Below are positions 1-9,975 of a stretch of 64,000 nt of DNA, one piece after another. The translations under genes and the position numbers were made by a program. Every line of letters starts with the position of its first letter. Within the stretch, counting starts at the first letter, position 1. The DNA is taken from NCBI RefSeq assembly GCF_027587025.1, contig NZ_JAPPTI010000005.1:62001-126000 (forward strand), given 5' to 3'. The DNA comes from Vibrio sp. LaRot3 (lineage in GTDB: Bacteria > Pseudomonadota > Gammaproteobacteria > Enterobacterales > Vibrionaceae). The notes under the pieces were generated by a model. The model saw only the letters and a program-made list of their open reading frames with translations, had not been told where the DNA came from and searched no databases.

Positions 1-2
1 TT

Positions 3-617
3 GACCGTTTGAACTTTGATCAATTCAAAGTGAGCGTAAAAGCCTCTGACGTGTTCCTAGCGGTAGATTCATATCGTTTGCTGGCGAAGCAAATCGATCA
101 GCCATTACACTTAGGTATCACCGAAGCTGGTGGTGCGCGCGCGGGTTCAGTTAAATCTGCGGTGGGCTTAGGTATGCTGTTAGCAGAAGGTATCGGTGAT
201 ACCTTGCGTATTTCGTTAGCAGCGAACCCAGTGGAAGAAATCAAAGTGGGCTTTGATATTCTGAAATCCCTGCGTATTCGCTCTCGTGGTATCAACTTCA
301 TCGCGTGTCCAAGCTGTTCACGTCAAGAGTTTGATGTGATCGGTACAGTTAACGCATTAGAAGAGCGCCTAGAAGACATTATCACGCCGCTGGATGTATC
401 TATCATCGGTTGTGTAGTGAATGGTCCAGGTGAAGCGGAAGTTTCACACCTAGGTCTTGCGGGTAGTAACCGTAAGAGCGCCTTCTACGAAGACGGTAAG
501 CGTCAGAAAGAGCGTTTAGACAACGATGATCTGATTGATAAGCTCGAAGCCAAAATCCGTGCGAAAGCCGCGGTGATGGACGAGTCAAATCGCATCGATA
601 TTAAAATTCAAGAATAG
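3..617 (+). CDS. ispG: 4-hydroxy-3-methylbut-2-enyl diphosphate synthase IspG (GcpE), C-terminal part
   Basis: The gene is cut by the window edge; the open frame runs in from the left, so only the last 204 residues are seen. IspG reduces methylerythritol cyclodiphosphate to HMBPP in the non-mevalonate isoprenoid pathway, using a [4Fe-4S] cluster in the cytoplasm. The three cluster cysteines are visible: an ACPSC pair, then a third in [12 protein letters not shown], 35 residues after the first, which is the spacing in the E. coli enzyme. The text is close to the E. coli protein throughout. A short weak hairpin overlaps the stop, and hisS follows 70 bp later, as in E. coli where ispG, hisS, yfgM, bamB and der are neighbours. 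Confidence 0.97.
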   Translation, partial: DRLNFDQFKVSVKASDVFLAVDSYRLLAKQIDQPLHLGITEAGGARAGSVKSAVGLGMLLAEGIGDTLRISLAANPVEEIKVGFDILKSLRIRSRGINFIACPSCSRQEFDVIGTVNALEERLEDIITPLDVSIIGCVVNGPGEAEVSHLGLAGSNRKSAFYEDGKRQKERLDNDDLIDKLEAKIRAKAAVMDESNRIDIKIQE

Positions 618-638
618 GTCTGACTGAGTCAGGCCTTT
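618..638 (+). terminator. Weak hairpin after ispG
   Basis: GGTCTGA and TCAGGCC form a short stem with one G-T pair, followed by only three T residues. It is a poor intrinsic terminator and may be partial, leaving hisS readable from the ispG promoter. Confidence 0.35.
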
Positions 639-687
639 ACTCATCTCAACGAGTATTACAGTAAGTAACAAGATTACGGTAACTATT

Positions 688-1956
688 GTGGCAAAAACTA
701 TTCAAGCAATTCGAGGCATGAACGACTGCCTCCCAACTCAATCACCACTGTGGCAAAAGCTAGAAAACACAGTGAAAAACGTCATTAGCGCGTACGGTTA
801 CAATGAAGTACGCATGCCAATCGTTGAGATGACGCATCTATTTAGCCGCGCTATCGGTGAAGTAACGGATGTGGTTGAAAAGGAAATGTACACCTTTGAA
901 GACCGCAACGGTGACAGCCTAACTCTACGTCCTGAAGGCACAGCGGGTTGTGTTCGTGCAGGTATCGAAAATGGCCTGCTTTACAACCAAGAACAACGCC
1001 TATGGTACATGGGGCCAATGTTCCGTCACGAGCGCCCTCAAAAAGGTCGTTATCGTCAATTCCACCAATGTGGTGTTGAGGTTTTCGGTCTAGATGGTCC
1101 AGATGTAGACGCTGAACTGATCATGATGACTGCACGTCTTTGGCGTGAGCTAGGTATCGACAAACACGTTCGTCTAGAGCTGAACTCCATCGGTTCGTTA
1201 GAAGCGCGCGCAAACTATCGTGAAGCATTGATCGCATTCCTAGAGCAACATATGGATGTTCTTGATGAAGATTGTAAGCGTCGCATGCACACTAACCCAT
1301 TACGTGTTCTGGATACTAAAAACTCAAACGTACAAGCGATTTTAGGTGATGCGCCTCGTCTATCTGATTACCTAGATGATGAGTCAAAGCAACATTTTGC
1401 AGGTCTTTGTGAACTTCTTGACGCTGCAGGCATCGAATACACAGTAAACGAACGTCTAGTTCGTGGTTTGGATTACTACAACCGCACAGTATTTGAGTGG
1501 ATCACTGAAAGCTTAGGCTCTCAAGGTACAGTATGTGGTGGTGGCCGTTACGACGGTCTTGTAGAGCAGCTAGGCGGTAAAGCAACACCAGCAGTTGGTT
1601 TTGCTATGGGTCTAGAGCGTCTTGTACTGATGCTTGAAACGCTAGAGCTAGACGAAGTTCGTCGCAGCGTTGACGTGTACATGGTGACTGCGGGCGAAGG
1701 CACTATGATGGCAGGTATGAAGCTTGCTGAGCAGTTGCGTGAGCAAGTGCCGGGTCTTCGTGTAATGAACCACTTCGGTGGTGGTAACTTCAAGAAGCAA
1801 TTTAAACGCGCAGACAAAGTAGGCGCGGTTGTGGCACTGGTACTAGGTGAAAACGAAGTCGCAGATAACACTGTGGTATTGAAAGACCTAGTCGGTGGTA
1901 CACAAGAAACATTAAGCCAAGTAGACGCAGTCGCGAAATTGGCTGAGTTAATTTAA
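688..1956 (+). CDS. hisS: Histidine--tRNA ligase
   Basis: Class II aminoacyl-tRNA synthetase that charges tRNA-His in the cytoplasm; 422 residues, the usual bacterial length. Motif 2 is seen as [16 protein letters not shown] near residue 112, the histidine-binding loop as [15 protein letters not shown] near 260, and motif 3 as [13 protein letters not shown] near 305. The C-terminal anticodon-binding domain is complete. The start is GTG, giving [16 protein letters not shown], which matches the conserved N-terminus of the family. It lies between ispG and yfgM in the conserved block. Confidence 0.97.
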   Translation: MAKTIQAIRGMNDCLPTQSPLWQKLENTVKNVISAYGYNEVRMPIVEMTHLFSRAIGEVTDVVEKEMYTFEDRNGDSLTLRPEGTAGCVRAGIENGLLYNQEQRLWYMGPMFRHERPQKGRYRQFHQCGVEVFGLDGPDVDAELIMMTARLWRELGIDKHVRLELNSIGSLEARANYREALIAFLEQHMDVLDEDCKRRMHTNPLRVLDTKNSNVQAILGDAPRLSDYLDDESKQHFAGLCELLDAAGIEYTVNERLVRGLDYYNRTVFEWITESLGSQGTVCGGGRYDGLVEQLGGKATPAVGFAMGLERLVLMLETLELDEVRRSVDVYMVTAGEGTMMAGMKLAEQLREQVPGLRVMNHFGGGNFKKQFKRADKVGAVVALVLGENEVADNTVVLKDLVGGTQETLSQVDAVAKLAELI

Positions 1957-2020
1957 TTAAACAAGTTTTAGCAAAGTGGCGCCGTTGAACGCCACTTTTG
2001 TAATGTTAAGAGGACAGGAA

Positions 2021-2635
2021 GTGGAACTCTACGATACTGAAGAACAACAAGTAGAAGCGATCAAAGACTGGTGGAAAGAGAACGGCAAAGCTGTGATCTT
2101 TGGTGCGGTTATTGGTTTAGGTGGCTTATTCGGTTGGCGTTACTACCAAGATTCAGTGACTGCGGCTCAAGAAGCAGCGTCAGAAAGCTACACCAAAGCG
2201 ATTGAAACATTAGCAGCAAGTGGTGCTGATGCAGAAGGTCAAGTACAAGCCTTTATTGATGCGAATGGTGAGACAGAATACGCAGTACTAGCAGCACTTC
2301 AACTAGCAAAAGTGCAAGTTGAAGCGAACAAGCTAGACGACGCGATTGCGCAGCTTGAGTGGGCAAAAACAGCAACGAAAGATCAAGCTCTAACCGCGAT
2401 TGTAAGTTACCGTTTGGCGCGCCTGCAGTCTGAGCAAGGCAAATTTGACGCAGCAATCTCTCAACTAGCAAGCATTACTGATGCAAGTTGGGCTGGTCGT
2501 GTTGCTGAACTGAAAGGTGACATCTTACTGCGCAAAGGAGATGCAGACGGTGCTTACGCAGCATACACAGAAGCTGAACAAGCAGGTGATGCAAGCCAAG
2601 CACTGAAAATGAAATTGGACGATCTAGCCAAGTAA
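2021..2635 (+). CDS. yfgM: YfgM family protein (ancillary SecYEG translocon subunit)
   Basis: Inner-membrane protein with one N-terminal transmembrane helix (about residues 22-40, AVIFGAVIGLGGLFGWRYY) and a periplasmic TPR-like helical region. In E. coli it binds the SecYEG translocon and periplasmic chaperones. I place the start at GTG 2021, preceded by AGGACAGG, because the resulting MELYDTEEQQVEAIKDWW matches the E. coli start; the open frame itself extends upstream to 1976. This gives 204 residues. It sits 11 bp before bamB, and the pair probably share a transcript. Confidence 0.9.
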   Translation: MELYDTEEQQVEAIKDWWKENGKAVIFGAVIGLGGLFGWRYYQDSVTAAQEAASESYTKAIETLAASGADAEGQVQAFIDANGETEYAVLAALQLAKVQVEANKLDDAIAQLEWAKTATKDQALTAIVSYRLARLQSEQGKFDAAISQLASITDASWAGRVAELKGDILLRKGDADGAYAAYTEAEQAGDASQALKMKLDDLAK

Positions 2636-2646
2636 GGGCACTGAGC

Positions 2647-3807
2647 ATGAAAAAAATGCTGAATAAAGCGTTGGTTGCTGCGGTTATGGTTGGTGCTCTT
2701 GCAGGTTGTGCAAGTGAAGAAGACACCATCATCATGGCGCCAGTGCCGCAAGTAAACAGTGAATTTACCCCAGTAGGCCAATGGAGCACATCTGTTGGCA
2801 ATGGTGTGGATTTTTACTTCTCTAAGCTTTCTCCTGAATACGCTTACGACAAAGTATTTGTTGCCAGCCGAGATGGTTTGGTTCGCGCTCTAAATCCAGA
2901 GAATGGCCAAGACATTTGGTCTATCGATCTAGAACAAGACGTACCTGCGCGTTTATCGGGTGGCATTACAGCCGGTTACAGCCAGTTATTTATTGGTAGC
3001 GAAAACGGTGAAGTGATCGCGCTTAATGAAGAAACGGGTGAGCTTGCTTGGCGTACTCCGGTTCAAGGCGAAGTATTGGCTGCTCCTGTTGTCGATTCAA
3101 ACTTAGTTTTAGTCCATACCACTGAAGGCGTATTGGTCGCTTTAGACCAGTTAACTGGTGAGCAAAAGTGGGTGATTACCACTGAAGTTCCAAGTCTATC
3201 TCTACGTGGTAACAGCAAACCAGCTACCGTATCTGGCGGTGTGTTCTGGGGTACGGCAAATGGCCGTCTTGCAGCCGCGATTGTTGAACGTGGTCAGCTA
3301 ATTTGGCAACAGCCGATTGGTACGCCTCAAGGTGCGACTGAAATTGATCGTTTAGTGGATGTTGATGCTTCACCGATGATCATGGGTGGTACTTTGTATG
3401 CAGTTGGCTTTAACGGTCAACTGACAGCAATTGACCTACGCTCAGGTAAAGCAGCATGGAAACGTAGCTACTCGTCTTCGACAGACATGGCGAACGATGG
3501 TAGCCGCTTATTTGTTGTGACTGACAAAGATCACTTAGTTGCGGTTGATGCGCGCAGTGGTACAGAACTTTGGAGCAACAAGCAGCTTGAGCACCGCTTA
3601 GTGACAGCGCCGACTTTGATTGGTGAATATTTAGTGGTGGGTGATAGTGAAGGTTACCTATACTGGATCGATCGCTTCACAGGTGAGTTTGTTTCTCAGC
3701 AGTTAGTAGACGATAGCGGTTTAGCTGTACCACCAATCGTGGTTGATGGCGGCTATGTTGTCGTAACACGAAATGGCGATGTAAAGAAACTGACGATCGC
3801 GCAATAA
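2647..3807 (+). CDS. bamB: Outer membrane protein assembly factor BamB
   Basis: Lipoprotein subunit of the BAM complex, which inserts beta-barrel proteins into the outer membrane. The signal peptide ends in a lipobox, ALAGC, with the lipidated cysteine at residue 21. The rest is an eight-bladed propeller of PQQ-type repeats, seen as recurring G-x-x-x-W blades such as NGQDIWSID, TGELAWRT, TGEQKWVI and SGTELWSN. At 386 residues it matches the family length. It is followed by a strong terminator, ending the ispG-to-bamB group before der. Confidence 0.96.
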   Translation: MKKMLNKALVAAVMVGALAGCASEEDTIIMAPVPQVNSEFTPVGQWSTSVGNGVDFYFSKLSPEYAYDKVFVASRDGLVRALNPENGQDIWSIDLEQDVPARLSGGITAGYSQLFIGSENGEVIALNEETGELAWRTPVQGEVLAAPVVDSNLVLVHTTEGVLVALDQLTGEQKWVITTEVPSLSLRGNSKPATVSGGVFWGTANGRLAAAIVERGQLIWQQPIGTPQGATEIDRLVDVDASPMIMGGTLYAVGFNGQLTAIDLRSGKAAWKRSYSSSTDMANDGSRLFVVTDKDHLVAVDARSGTELWSNKQLEHRLVTAPTLIGEYLVVGDSEGYLYWIDRFTGEFVSQQLVDDSGLAVPPIVVDGGYVVVTRNGDVKKLTIAQ

Positions 3808-3829
3808 TTTCGTGATATAATTCACATTC

Positions 3830-3863
3830 GGCTCCTGGCTGTTTTCAGCTAGGAGCCGTTTTA
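3830..3863 (+). terminator. Intrinsic terminator after bamB
   Basis: GGCTCCTGGCT pairs with AGCTAGGAGCC (one G-T pair) across a short loop, followed by GTTTTATT. Confidence 0.85.
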
Positions 3864-4000
3864 TTGCATATACTCTAAATATTTTAATCTTTAGAGTATT
3901 AAAAATAGGCGCTGTAGTTATAGGTAAGTACTGGTTTTTCAATGCTATTTCCCAGTCATTACCTATAACTACATAAGAAAAAGAAATTGTAGAGGTTATT

Positions 4001-5485
4001 ATGGTACCTGTTGTTGCTCTAGTAGGGCGTCCTAACGTAGGTAAGTCTACGTTATTTAACCGATTGACTCGTACACGCGACGCATTGGTTGCGGATTTCC
4101 CTGGATTAACTCGCGACCGTAAATATGGCCAAGCGAAACTTGGCGAACACGAATTTATTGTAATCGATACTGGCGGTATTGATGGCAGTGAAGAAGGTGT
4201 AGAAACTAAAATGGCAGAGCAATCATTAGCGGCGATTGATGAAGCTGATGTTGTGCTATTTATGGTTGATGGCCGTGCTGGTCTAACACCGTCTGACATT
4301 GCGATTGCAAACCACTTACGTAAGATCGAAAAGCCAGCCATGCTTGTGGTAAACAAAGTGGATGGTATTGATGCTGATGCAGCTTCAGCTGACTTCTGGC
4401 AGCTAGGTGTTGAGAACATGTACCAAATCGCTGCGGCTCATGGCCGAGGTGTTGGTGCTCTGATTGACCGAGCGCTAAATCCATTTGCTGAAAAGCTCAT
4501 TGAAGAGCAGGGCGAGATTGAAGATCTGACTGACTTAGTTGATCAAGAAGAAGAGAAACTTGATTACAGCGAAGAAGAGGCAGAACAAGAGTTCAAGCGT
4601 CTACAAGACCAGCCGATCAAACTGGCAATCATTGGTCGTCCTAACGTAGGTAAATCAACACTAACCAACCGTATTCTTGGTGAAGAGCGTGTGGTTGTTT
4701 ACGATATGCCGGGTACAACTCGTGACTCAATCTACATCCCAATGGAACGTGATGAGCGCGAATACGTACTGATTGATACGGCAGGTGTTCGTCGTCGTAA
4801 GCGTATTAACGAAACCGTTGAGAAGTTCTCAGTGGTTAAAACGCTTAAAGCGATTGAAGATGCGAACGTTGTGCTACTTGTTATTGATGCGCGTGAAAAC
4901 ATCTCTGATCAAGACCTTAGCCTACTAGGCTTTGCTCTGAACGCGGGTCGTTCAATCGTGCTTGCGGTAAACAAGTGGGATGGTCTGGATACAGACGTGA
5001 AAGAACACGTGAAGAAAGAGCTAGACCGTCGCCTAGGCTTCGTTGACTTTGCTCGTATTCACTTTATCTCTGCATTGCACGGTACAGGTGTTGGTCACCT
5101 ATTTGAATCTGTTCAAGAAGCGTATAAGTCTGCAACGACGCGTGTTGGTACGTCTGTACTGACTCGTATCATGAAGATGGCAACAGAAGATCACCAGCCG
5201 CCATTGGTTCGTGGTCGTCGTGTTAAACTGAAATACGCGCACGCAGGTGGTTACAACCCACCAATCGTGGTTATTCACGGTAACCAAGTAAACGAACTTC
5301 CTGATTCGTACAAACGTTACCTGATGAACTACTACCGTAAGTCATTAGAGATTATGGGTACACCAATTCGCATTCAATTCCAGAACAGCGAAAACCCATT
5401 TGAAGGTAAATCTAACAAGATGACTATGTCTCAGGAGCGTAAGCGTAAACGCTTGATGAGTGCGGTTAAAAACCGTAACAAGTAA
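4001..5485 (+). CDS. der: Ribosome biogenesis GTPase Der (EngA)
   Basis: Double-GTPase needed for maturation of the 50S ribosomal subunit. Two G domains are seen: the first P-loop GRPNVGKST at residues 9-17 and the second at about 213-221, each with a DTGG or DTAG switch and an NKxD motif (NKVDG, NKWDG). They are joined by an acidic linker rich in E and D (about 165-200). A C-terminal KH-like domain ends in a basic tail ([14 protein letters not shown]). The length of 494 fits the gammaproteobacterial family. It is separated from bamB by 193 bp that contain a terminator, so it has its own promoter. Confidence 0.97.
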   Translation: MVPVVALVGRPNVGKSTLFNRLTRTRDALVADFPGLTRDRKYGQAKLGEHEFIVIDTGGIDGSEEGVETKMAEQSLAAIDEADVVLFMVDGRAGLTPSDIAIANHLRKIEKPAMLVVNKVDGIDADAASADFWQLGVENMYQIAAAHGRGVGALIDRALNPFAEKLIEEQGEIEDLTDLVDQEEEKLDYSEEEAEQEFKRLQDQPIKLAIIGRPNVGKSTLTNRILGEERVVVYDMPGTTRDSIYIPMERDEREYVLIDTAGVRRRKRINETVEKFSVVKTLKAIEDANVVLLVIDARENISDQDLSLLGFALNAGRSIVLAVNKWDGLDTDVKEHVKKELDRRLGFVDFARIHFISALHGTGVGHLFESVQEAYKSATTRVGTSVLTRIMKMATEDHQPPLVRGRRVKLKYAHAGGYNPPIVVIHGNQVNELPDSYKRYLMNYYRKSLEIMGTPIRIQFQNSENPFEGKSNKMTMSQERKRKRLMSAVKNRNK

Positions 5486-5504
5486 TTGTTAGTGAACAAA
5501 TAAA

Positions 5505-5531
5505 TAAAGGGCTGCAATCGCAGCCCTTTTT
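5505..5531. terminator. Bidirectional terminator between der and fadE
   Basis: GGGCTGC-AATC-GCAGCCC at 5509-5526 with TTTTT on one side and an A-rich flank on the other; it serves the two convergent genes. Confidence 0.9.
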
Positions 5532-5543
5532 CTATTTCAGTGT

Positions 5544-7991
5544 TTATGCCACTTCATCCATTAGAGGCGGTAAGTTAGGCTTTGCCGCTAAATCGTTTGG
5601 GTCAAAATCATCGACATTGATGACATACAAGCGTTGACGCTCAGCCTCAATCAGAAGGTCGGCTTCTGCTTGCTCGATGAGCCCTTTTTCTAGGCCAATT
5701 TGAGCAACCTTATCAAGCTGTAAGAATGGCTTACGCTGTTCCAATGCCTTACATATCTTATTGAATACTGGCTCAGCTTCAATGATGGTATGCAGCGCTT
5801 GCTCAATTTTACCTGCAGGGTTGTTCTCGCTTGCAACCAAATATTGGTTGCGACCTAGACGGTCACGAGTGGCACTCGGTGTTTGGAGTAGCTGCGCAAC
5901 TTGGCTATCTAGCTTGTCGTTCGGCGCTTTGCGGACTCGGCCAAATGGCAATAACACAACACGCAGTAGGCGACCAATCAGTTTGTTCGGGAAGTTAGCC
6001 AGCAGCGCATCAATGGCTTGCTCGGTTTGATACAAGCAGTCTTGCATGCCCCAGTGCAGTAAAGGTAAATCTTCTTTATGACGGCCTTCGATATCAAAGC
6101 GTTTCAATGTGGCTGAGCCGAGGTAAAGTTGGCTCAGTACATCGCCAAGACGAGCTGAGATACGCTCTTTACGTTTTAGCGAACCGCCAAGTACTGCCAT
6201 TGAAATATCCGATAACAAAGCGATGTTGGCGCTATAACGATTTAGTTGCTGATAGTAACGTGCAGTGGCATCACTGACAGGTGTTTCAGAGAAGCGACCA
6301 TCGCTCACGCCGAGCCATAAGCTGCGCACTAAATTACTGAGTGTAAAGGCGACATGGCCCGATAGTGCAGCATCAAATTGCTCGAGGGCATCGTTACGAT
6401 CAGAGTGAGCAGCTTCCATCTCTTTCAGGACATAAGGGTGACAACGAATTGCCCCTTGGCCATAGATGATCATCGAGCGGGTGAGGATGTTTGCCCCCTC
6501 AACCGTAATCGCAATTGGTGCGCCTTGGTAGCCACGAGCTAAGAAGTTAGCAGGGCCAAGGCAAATACCTTTACCACCAACAATATCCATTGCATCGATG
6601 ATGCTGCGCTGACCGCGGTGCGTACAGTGATATTTTACAATTGCAGAAATGACCGATGGTTTCTCACCAAGGTCAATACCTGCCACTGTGAGTGCGCTGG
6701 CTGCATCCATTACATAAGCGTTACCTGCAAGGCGTGCGAGTGGCTCTTCAACCCCTTCCATGTGGCCAATAGGTTGTTTAAATTGACGACGAATGCGTGC
6801 GTAAGCGCCGGTTGCCAGTGCGGCTGTCTTAATGCCACCGGTTGAGTTTGAAGGTAGCGTAATACCACGGCCGACAGAGAGACATTCCACCAGCATGCGC
6901 CAGCCTTGGCCTGCCATTTCTTTACCGCCAATGATGAAATCGATAGGCACGAATAGGTCATTAGCGCGAGTCGGGCCATTTTGGAATGGTACATTAAGTG
7001 GGAAATGGCGGTTACCAATCTCAACCCCATCAAGGTCGGTTGGAATGAGAGCACAGGTAATACCGAGATCTTCTTGTTTGCCGAGTAAGCCCTCAGGATC
7101 TCGCAGCTTAAACGCAAGGCCAAGAACCGTCGCAACGGGCGCGAGCGTGATGTAGCGTTTATTCCACGTTAAGCGCATACCAAGCACTTGCTCACCTTGC
7201 CATTCTCCATAGCAAACCGTGCCATGGTCAGGAATAGCGCCAGCATCTGAGCCTGCTTCTGGGCTAGTAAGGGCAAAACATGGGATCTCTTTGCCTTCTG
7301 CAAGGCGAGGTAAGTAGTGATCTCGTTGTTCTTTAGTACCGTAATGTTGCAGCAGCTCACCCGGGCCAAGCGAGTTAGGTACGCCGACTGTCGATGAAAG
7401 TACACTTGATACGCCTGTTAACTTTTGTAGAACAAGAGATTGTGCATAGGCAGAAAACTCTAAACCGCCGTATTCCTTCTTAATGATCATGGCAAAGAAT
7501 TTGTGTTGCTTTAGATATTGCCATACTTCGGGGGGCAGGTCGGCCAGTTCATGGGTAACTTGGTAATCGTTAACCATAGCGCACACTTCTTCCACTGGAC
7601 CATCGAGGAAAGCTTGCTCTTCTTTGCTAAGGGTAGGAGCCTTAATATTATGTAGGGTATGCCAGTTAGGTTTACCTTTGAACAGCTCTGCTTCCCACCA
7701 TACCGTACCCGCATCGAGCGCTTCTTTTTCGGTTTGTGACATCGCAGGGAGTACTTTACGAAATGCACTCAACGCTTTGGCGCTGAATAGTGATTGTCGA
7801 ATCGAAGGGACGACAAACAGAGCAATCGCCAATACGTATGCGAGCCAACTGACTGCGCCAGCAGTACCAATGATGGTCAACGCGACGAGAGTTGCGGCGG
7901 TTGCAGCAATGGCGGCGAACAATGAAGTTCGACGGTAGAGGCAAACACACAATACCAGTGCAAAGCCAAATAGGGAGAGCAAGATGTCCAT
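5544..7991 (-). CDS. fadE: Acyl-CoA dehydrogenase FadE
   Basis: First step of fatty-acid beta-oxidation: FAD-dependent oxidation of acyl-CoA to trans-2-enoyl-CoA. The 815-residue length is that of the large FadE (YafH) type, not the short dehydrogenases. The first 60 residues hold two hydrophobic segments, predicting membrane association. The middle has acyl-CoA dehydrogenase features ([53 protein letters not shown]), and the C-terminal third is the DUF1974-type extension. The start has an upstream AAGGA. It is divergent from gmhA, with a FadR-like operator in the gap, so repression by FadR in the absence of long-chain acyl-CoA is likely. Confidence 0.96.
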   Translation of the reverse strand: MDILLSLFGFALVLCVCLYRRTSLFAAIAATAATLVALTIIGTAGAVSWLAYVLAIALFVVPSIRQSLFSAKALSAFRKVLPAMSQTEKEALDAGTVWWEAELFKGKPNWHTLHNIKAPTLSKEEQAFLDGPVEEVCAMVNDYQVTHELADLPPEVWQYLKQHKFFAMIIKKEYGGLEFSAYAQSLVLQKLTGVSSVLSSTVGVPNSLGPGELLQHYGTKEQRDHYLPRLAEGKEIPCFALTSPEAGSDAGAIPDHGTVCYGEWQGEQVLGMRLTWNKRYITLAPVATVLGLAFKLRDPEGLLGKQEDLGITCALIPTDLDGVEIGNRHFPLNVPFQNGPTRANDLFVPIDFIIGGKEMAGQGWRMLVECLSVGRGITLPSNSTGGIKTAALATGAYARIRRQFKQPIGHMEGVEEPLARLAGNAYVMDAASALTVAGIDLGEKPSVISAIVKYHCTHRGQRSIIDAMDIVGGKGICLGPANFLARGYQGAPIAITVEGANILTRSMIIYGQGAIRCHPYVLKEMEAAHSDRNDALEQFDAALSGHVAFTLSNLVRSLWLGVSDGRFSETPVSDATARYYQQLNRYSANIALLSDISMAVLGGSLKRKERISARLGDVLSQLYLGSATLKRFDIEGRHKEDLPLLHWGMQDCLYQTEQAIDALLANFPNKLIGRLLRVVLLPFGRVRKAPNDKLDSQVAQLLQTPSATRDRLGRNQYLVASENNPAGKIEQALHTIIEAEPVFNKICKALEQRKPFLQLDKVAQIGLEKGLIEQAEADLLIEAERQRLYVINVDDFDPNDLAAKPNLPPLMDEVA

Positions 7992-8055
7992 ATTATTTAT
8001 TCCTTTTTAGACGTGTTATCGCTGTTGTTCGTCTAGTTATACGGGGTTTACTTGT

Positions 8056-8072
8056 AAGAGGTCTAACCAGTT
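8056..8072. promoter_or_regulatory. Candidate FadR operator upstream of fadE
   Basis: AAGAGGTCTAACCAGTT fits the FadR consensus AACTGGTCNGACCNGTT with three mismatches in the 15 fixed positions. It lies 65 bp upstream of the fadE start codon. The whole 7992-8341 gap shows no gene; apart from this site it is AT-rich sequence expected to hold the two divergent promoters. Confidence 0.6.
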
Positions 8073-8341
8073 AAATTATAGTCGTCATGTTAATAAGATG
8101 TAAAATGTCGATATGGTTAAAAAGTGATCTGCGTAGAGTAAAGATTCTATATTTGTTAGCTGATGCTGATTTTGTGAGCGTGAAAGGTCAATAAACTATG
8201 AAATCTTGCCGTGTGACTATCGACAGTGAGAATTGTTCAAGTAAACTCAGAAGAGTCTGAGGCTGTTAATTTGGGCTAACTTTTTAACCTAAAAGTTAAC
8301 CTTTAAAACAGCGCTCCATTACCGAATAAAAGAGAATGCCT

Positions 8342-8920
8342 ATGTACCAGGATTTGATTAAAAGCGAGCTAACAGAAGCCGCTGACGTACTGAACAAGTT
8401 CCTAAGTGATGACCATAACATTGCGCAAATTGAAGCGGCTGCAAAACTGATTGCTGATTCTTTCAAACAAGGCGGTAAAGTACTGTCTTGTGGTAACGGT
8501 GGCTCACACTGTGATGCAATGCACTTCGCTGAAGAGCTTACTGGTCGCTACCGTGAAAACCGCCCAGGTTACCCAGGTATTGCGATTTCAGACCCAAGCC
8601 ATCTTTCGTGTGTAAGTAACGACTTCGGCTACGATTTTGTTTTCTCTCGCTACGTAGAAGCTGTTGGTGCTAAAGGTGATGTACTGTTTGGTCTATCAAC
8701 GTCTGGTAACTCAGGTAATATCCTAAACGCAATTGATGCGGCGAAAGCAAAAGGCATGAAGACCATTGCTCTAACCGGTAAAGATGGCGGTAAAATGGCA
8801 GGCTGTGCGGATATCGAGATTCGTGTTCCTCACTTTGGTTACGCAGACCGTATCCAAGAGATCCACATCAAGATCATTCACATCGTGATCCAATTGATTG
8901 AAAAGGAAATGGAGAAGTAA
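8342..8920 (+). CDS. gmhA: Phosphoheptose isomerase GmhA
   Basis: Converts sedoheptulose 7-phosphate to D-glycero-D-manno-heptose 7-phosphate, the first step of the inner-core heptose of LPS; cytoplasmic. It has a single SIS domain with the very conserved stretches [19 protein letters not shown] and [14 protein letters not shown]. An ATG at 8336 is also in frame, but the AAAGAGA before it is too close; using ATG 8342 gives the conserved [13 protein letters not shown] and 192 residues, exactly the E. coli length. The fadE, gmhA, yafJ order is also that of E. coli. Confidence 0.96.
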   Translation: MYQDLIKSELTEAADVLNKFLSDDHNIAQIEAAAKLIADSFKQGGKVLSCGNGGSHCDAMHFAEELTGRYRENRPGYPGIAISDPSHLSCVSNDFGYDFVFSRYVEAVGAKGDVLFGLSTSGNSGNILNAIDAAKAKGMKTIALTGKDGGKMAGCADIEIRVPHFGYADRIQEIHIKIIHIVIQLIEKEMEK

Positions 8921-8949
8921 GCTCTATTTTCAACCACACGGTTTAGGTA

Positions 8950-8984
8950 CGCAGCAAGTCTATACTTTGTATAGAGTTGCTGCG
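8950..8984 (+). repeat. Long hairpin between gmhA and yafJ
   Basis: CGCAGCAAGTCTATAC and GTATAGAGTTGCTGCG form a 16-bp stem with one mismatch and a three-base loop. No T run follows (ATTGATATA), so it is not a normal intrinsic terminator. It ends 28 bp before the yafJ start. Confidence 0.7.
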
Positions 8985-9012
8985 CATTGATATATAGGGA
9001 GTAACATAAGCC

Positions 9013-9858
9013 ATGTGTGAATTGCTCGGCATGAGCGCCAATGTACCGACAGACATCTGCTTCAGCTTCACAGGATTAATGCAGCGCGGTGGCAATACAG
9101 GGCCACACAGCGATGGCTGGGGCATTACCTTTTACGAAGGCAAAGGCTTTCGCACCTTTAAAGATCCAAATCCAAGTTGTAACTCCAAGATTGCAGAGTT
9201 AGTACAAAACTACCCAATTAAAAGTCGGGCGGTGATCAGCCATATTCGTCAGGCGAATCGAGGTGGAGTCAACTTAGAAAACACGCATCCATTTACTCGT
9301 GAATTATGGGGACGTTACTGGACGTTTGCTCATAATGGTCAGTTGAGTGATTACCAAGATTTAGAAACGGGCAGAATAAGACCGGTCGGGCAGACTGACA
9401 GCGAGCTTTCATTTTGTTGGATCATGAACCAACTAGAGCAAAGGTACCCAGAGCCGCCACAGGATATGGTGGGGGTATTTCGCTTTGTTGCACAGTGCTG
9501 TGATCGCTTGAGAGATAAAGGCGTGTTCAACATGCTGCTTTCAGATGGTGAATACGTGATGACCTATTGTACCAACCATTTGTATTGGATTACTCGACGC
9601 GCGCCATTTGGTAAGGCGTCGTTGATTGATGAAGATGTGACGATTAACTTCCAAGAAGAAACCACCCCCGATGATGTGGTTTCAGTGATCGCCACTCAGC
9701 CTTTGACAGATAACGAACAATGGCATCGAATGAAGCCGGGTGAATTTGGTATTTTCCATTTTGGTGAACTCATCGATGGCAACGCTGATAACTTAAAAGA
9801 TGTCGCATTTGCACCTAAGAAGGTTGCCAGCCAAGCGCCAACAGAACCGTTAGAGTAA
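9013..9858 (+). CDS. yafJ: Class II glutamine amidotransferase family protein YafJ
   Basis: N-terminal-nucleophile (Ntn) amidotransferase domain. The protein begins MCELLGMSANVP, so Cys2 would become the nucleophile after Met removal. Further family features are the GPHSDGWG turn, the SHIRQANRG segment with the substrate-carboxylate arginine, and HNGQLSDY. There is no synthase domain, and the substrate of this family is not known. At 281 residues it is somewhat longer than E. coli YafJ. A good TAGGGAG site precedes the ATG. It follows gmhA, as in E. coli. Confidence 0.88.
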   Translation: MCELLGMSANVPTDICFSFTGLMQRGGNTGPHSDGWGITFYEGKGFRTFKDPNPSCNSKIAELVQNYPIKSRAVISHIRQANRGGVNLENTHPFTRELWGRYWTFAHNGQLSDYQDLETGRIRPVGQTDSELSFCWIMNQLEQRYPEPPQDMVGVFRFVAQCCDRLRDKGVFNMLLSDGEYVMTYCTNHLYWITRRAPFGKASLIDEDVTINFQEETTPDDVVSVIATQPLTDNEQWHRMKPGEFGIFHFGELIDGNADNLKDVAFAPKKVASQAPTEPLE

Positions 9859-9913
9859 AGCTCTTAAATCGAGAACTGATACGCAAATCGTTGGTTACAT
9901 CTGCGAAATTAAT

Positions 9914-9955
9914 AAAAACCCCATTGATATATAAATAGTATCAATGGGGTTTTTA
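9914..9955. terminator. Bidirectional terminator after yafJ
   Basis: AAAAACCCCATTGATA and TATCAATGGGGTTTTT are perfect inverted repeats around a short AT loop. The T run follows the stem on the + strand. Confidence 0.88.
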
Positions 9956-9975
9956 TTCTTTTAGGTAGGTATTTT

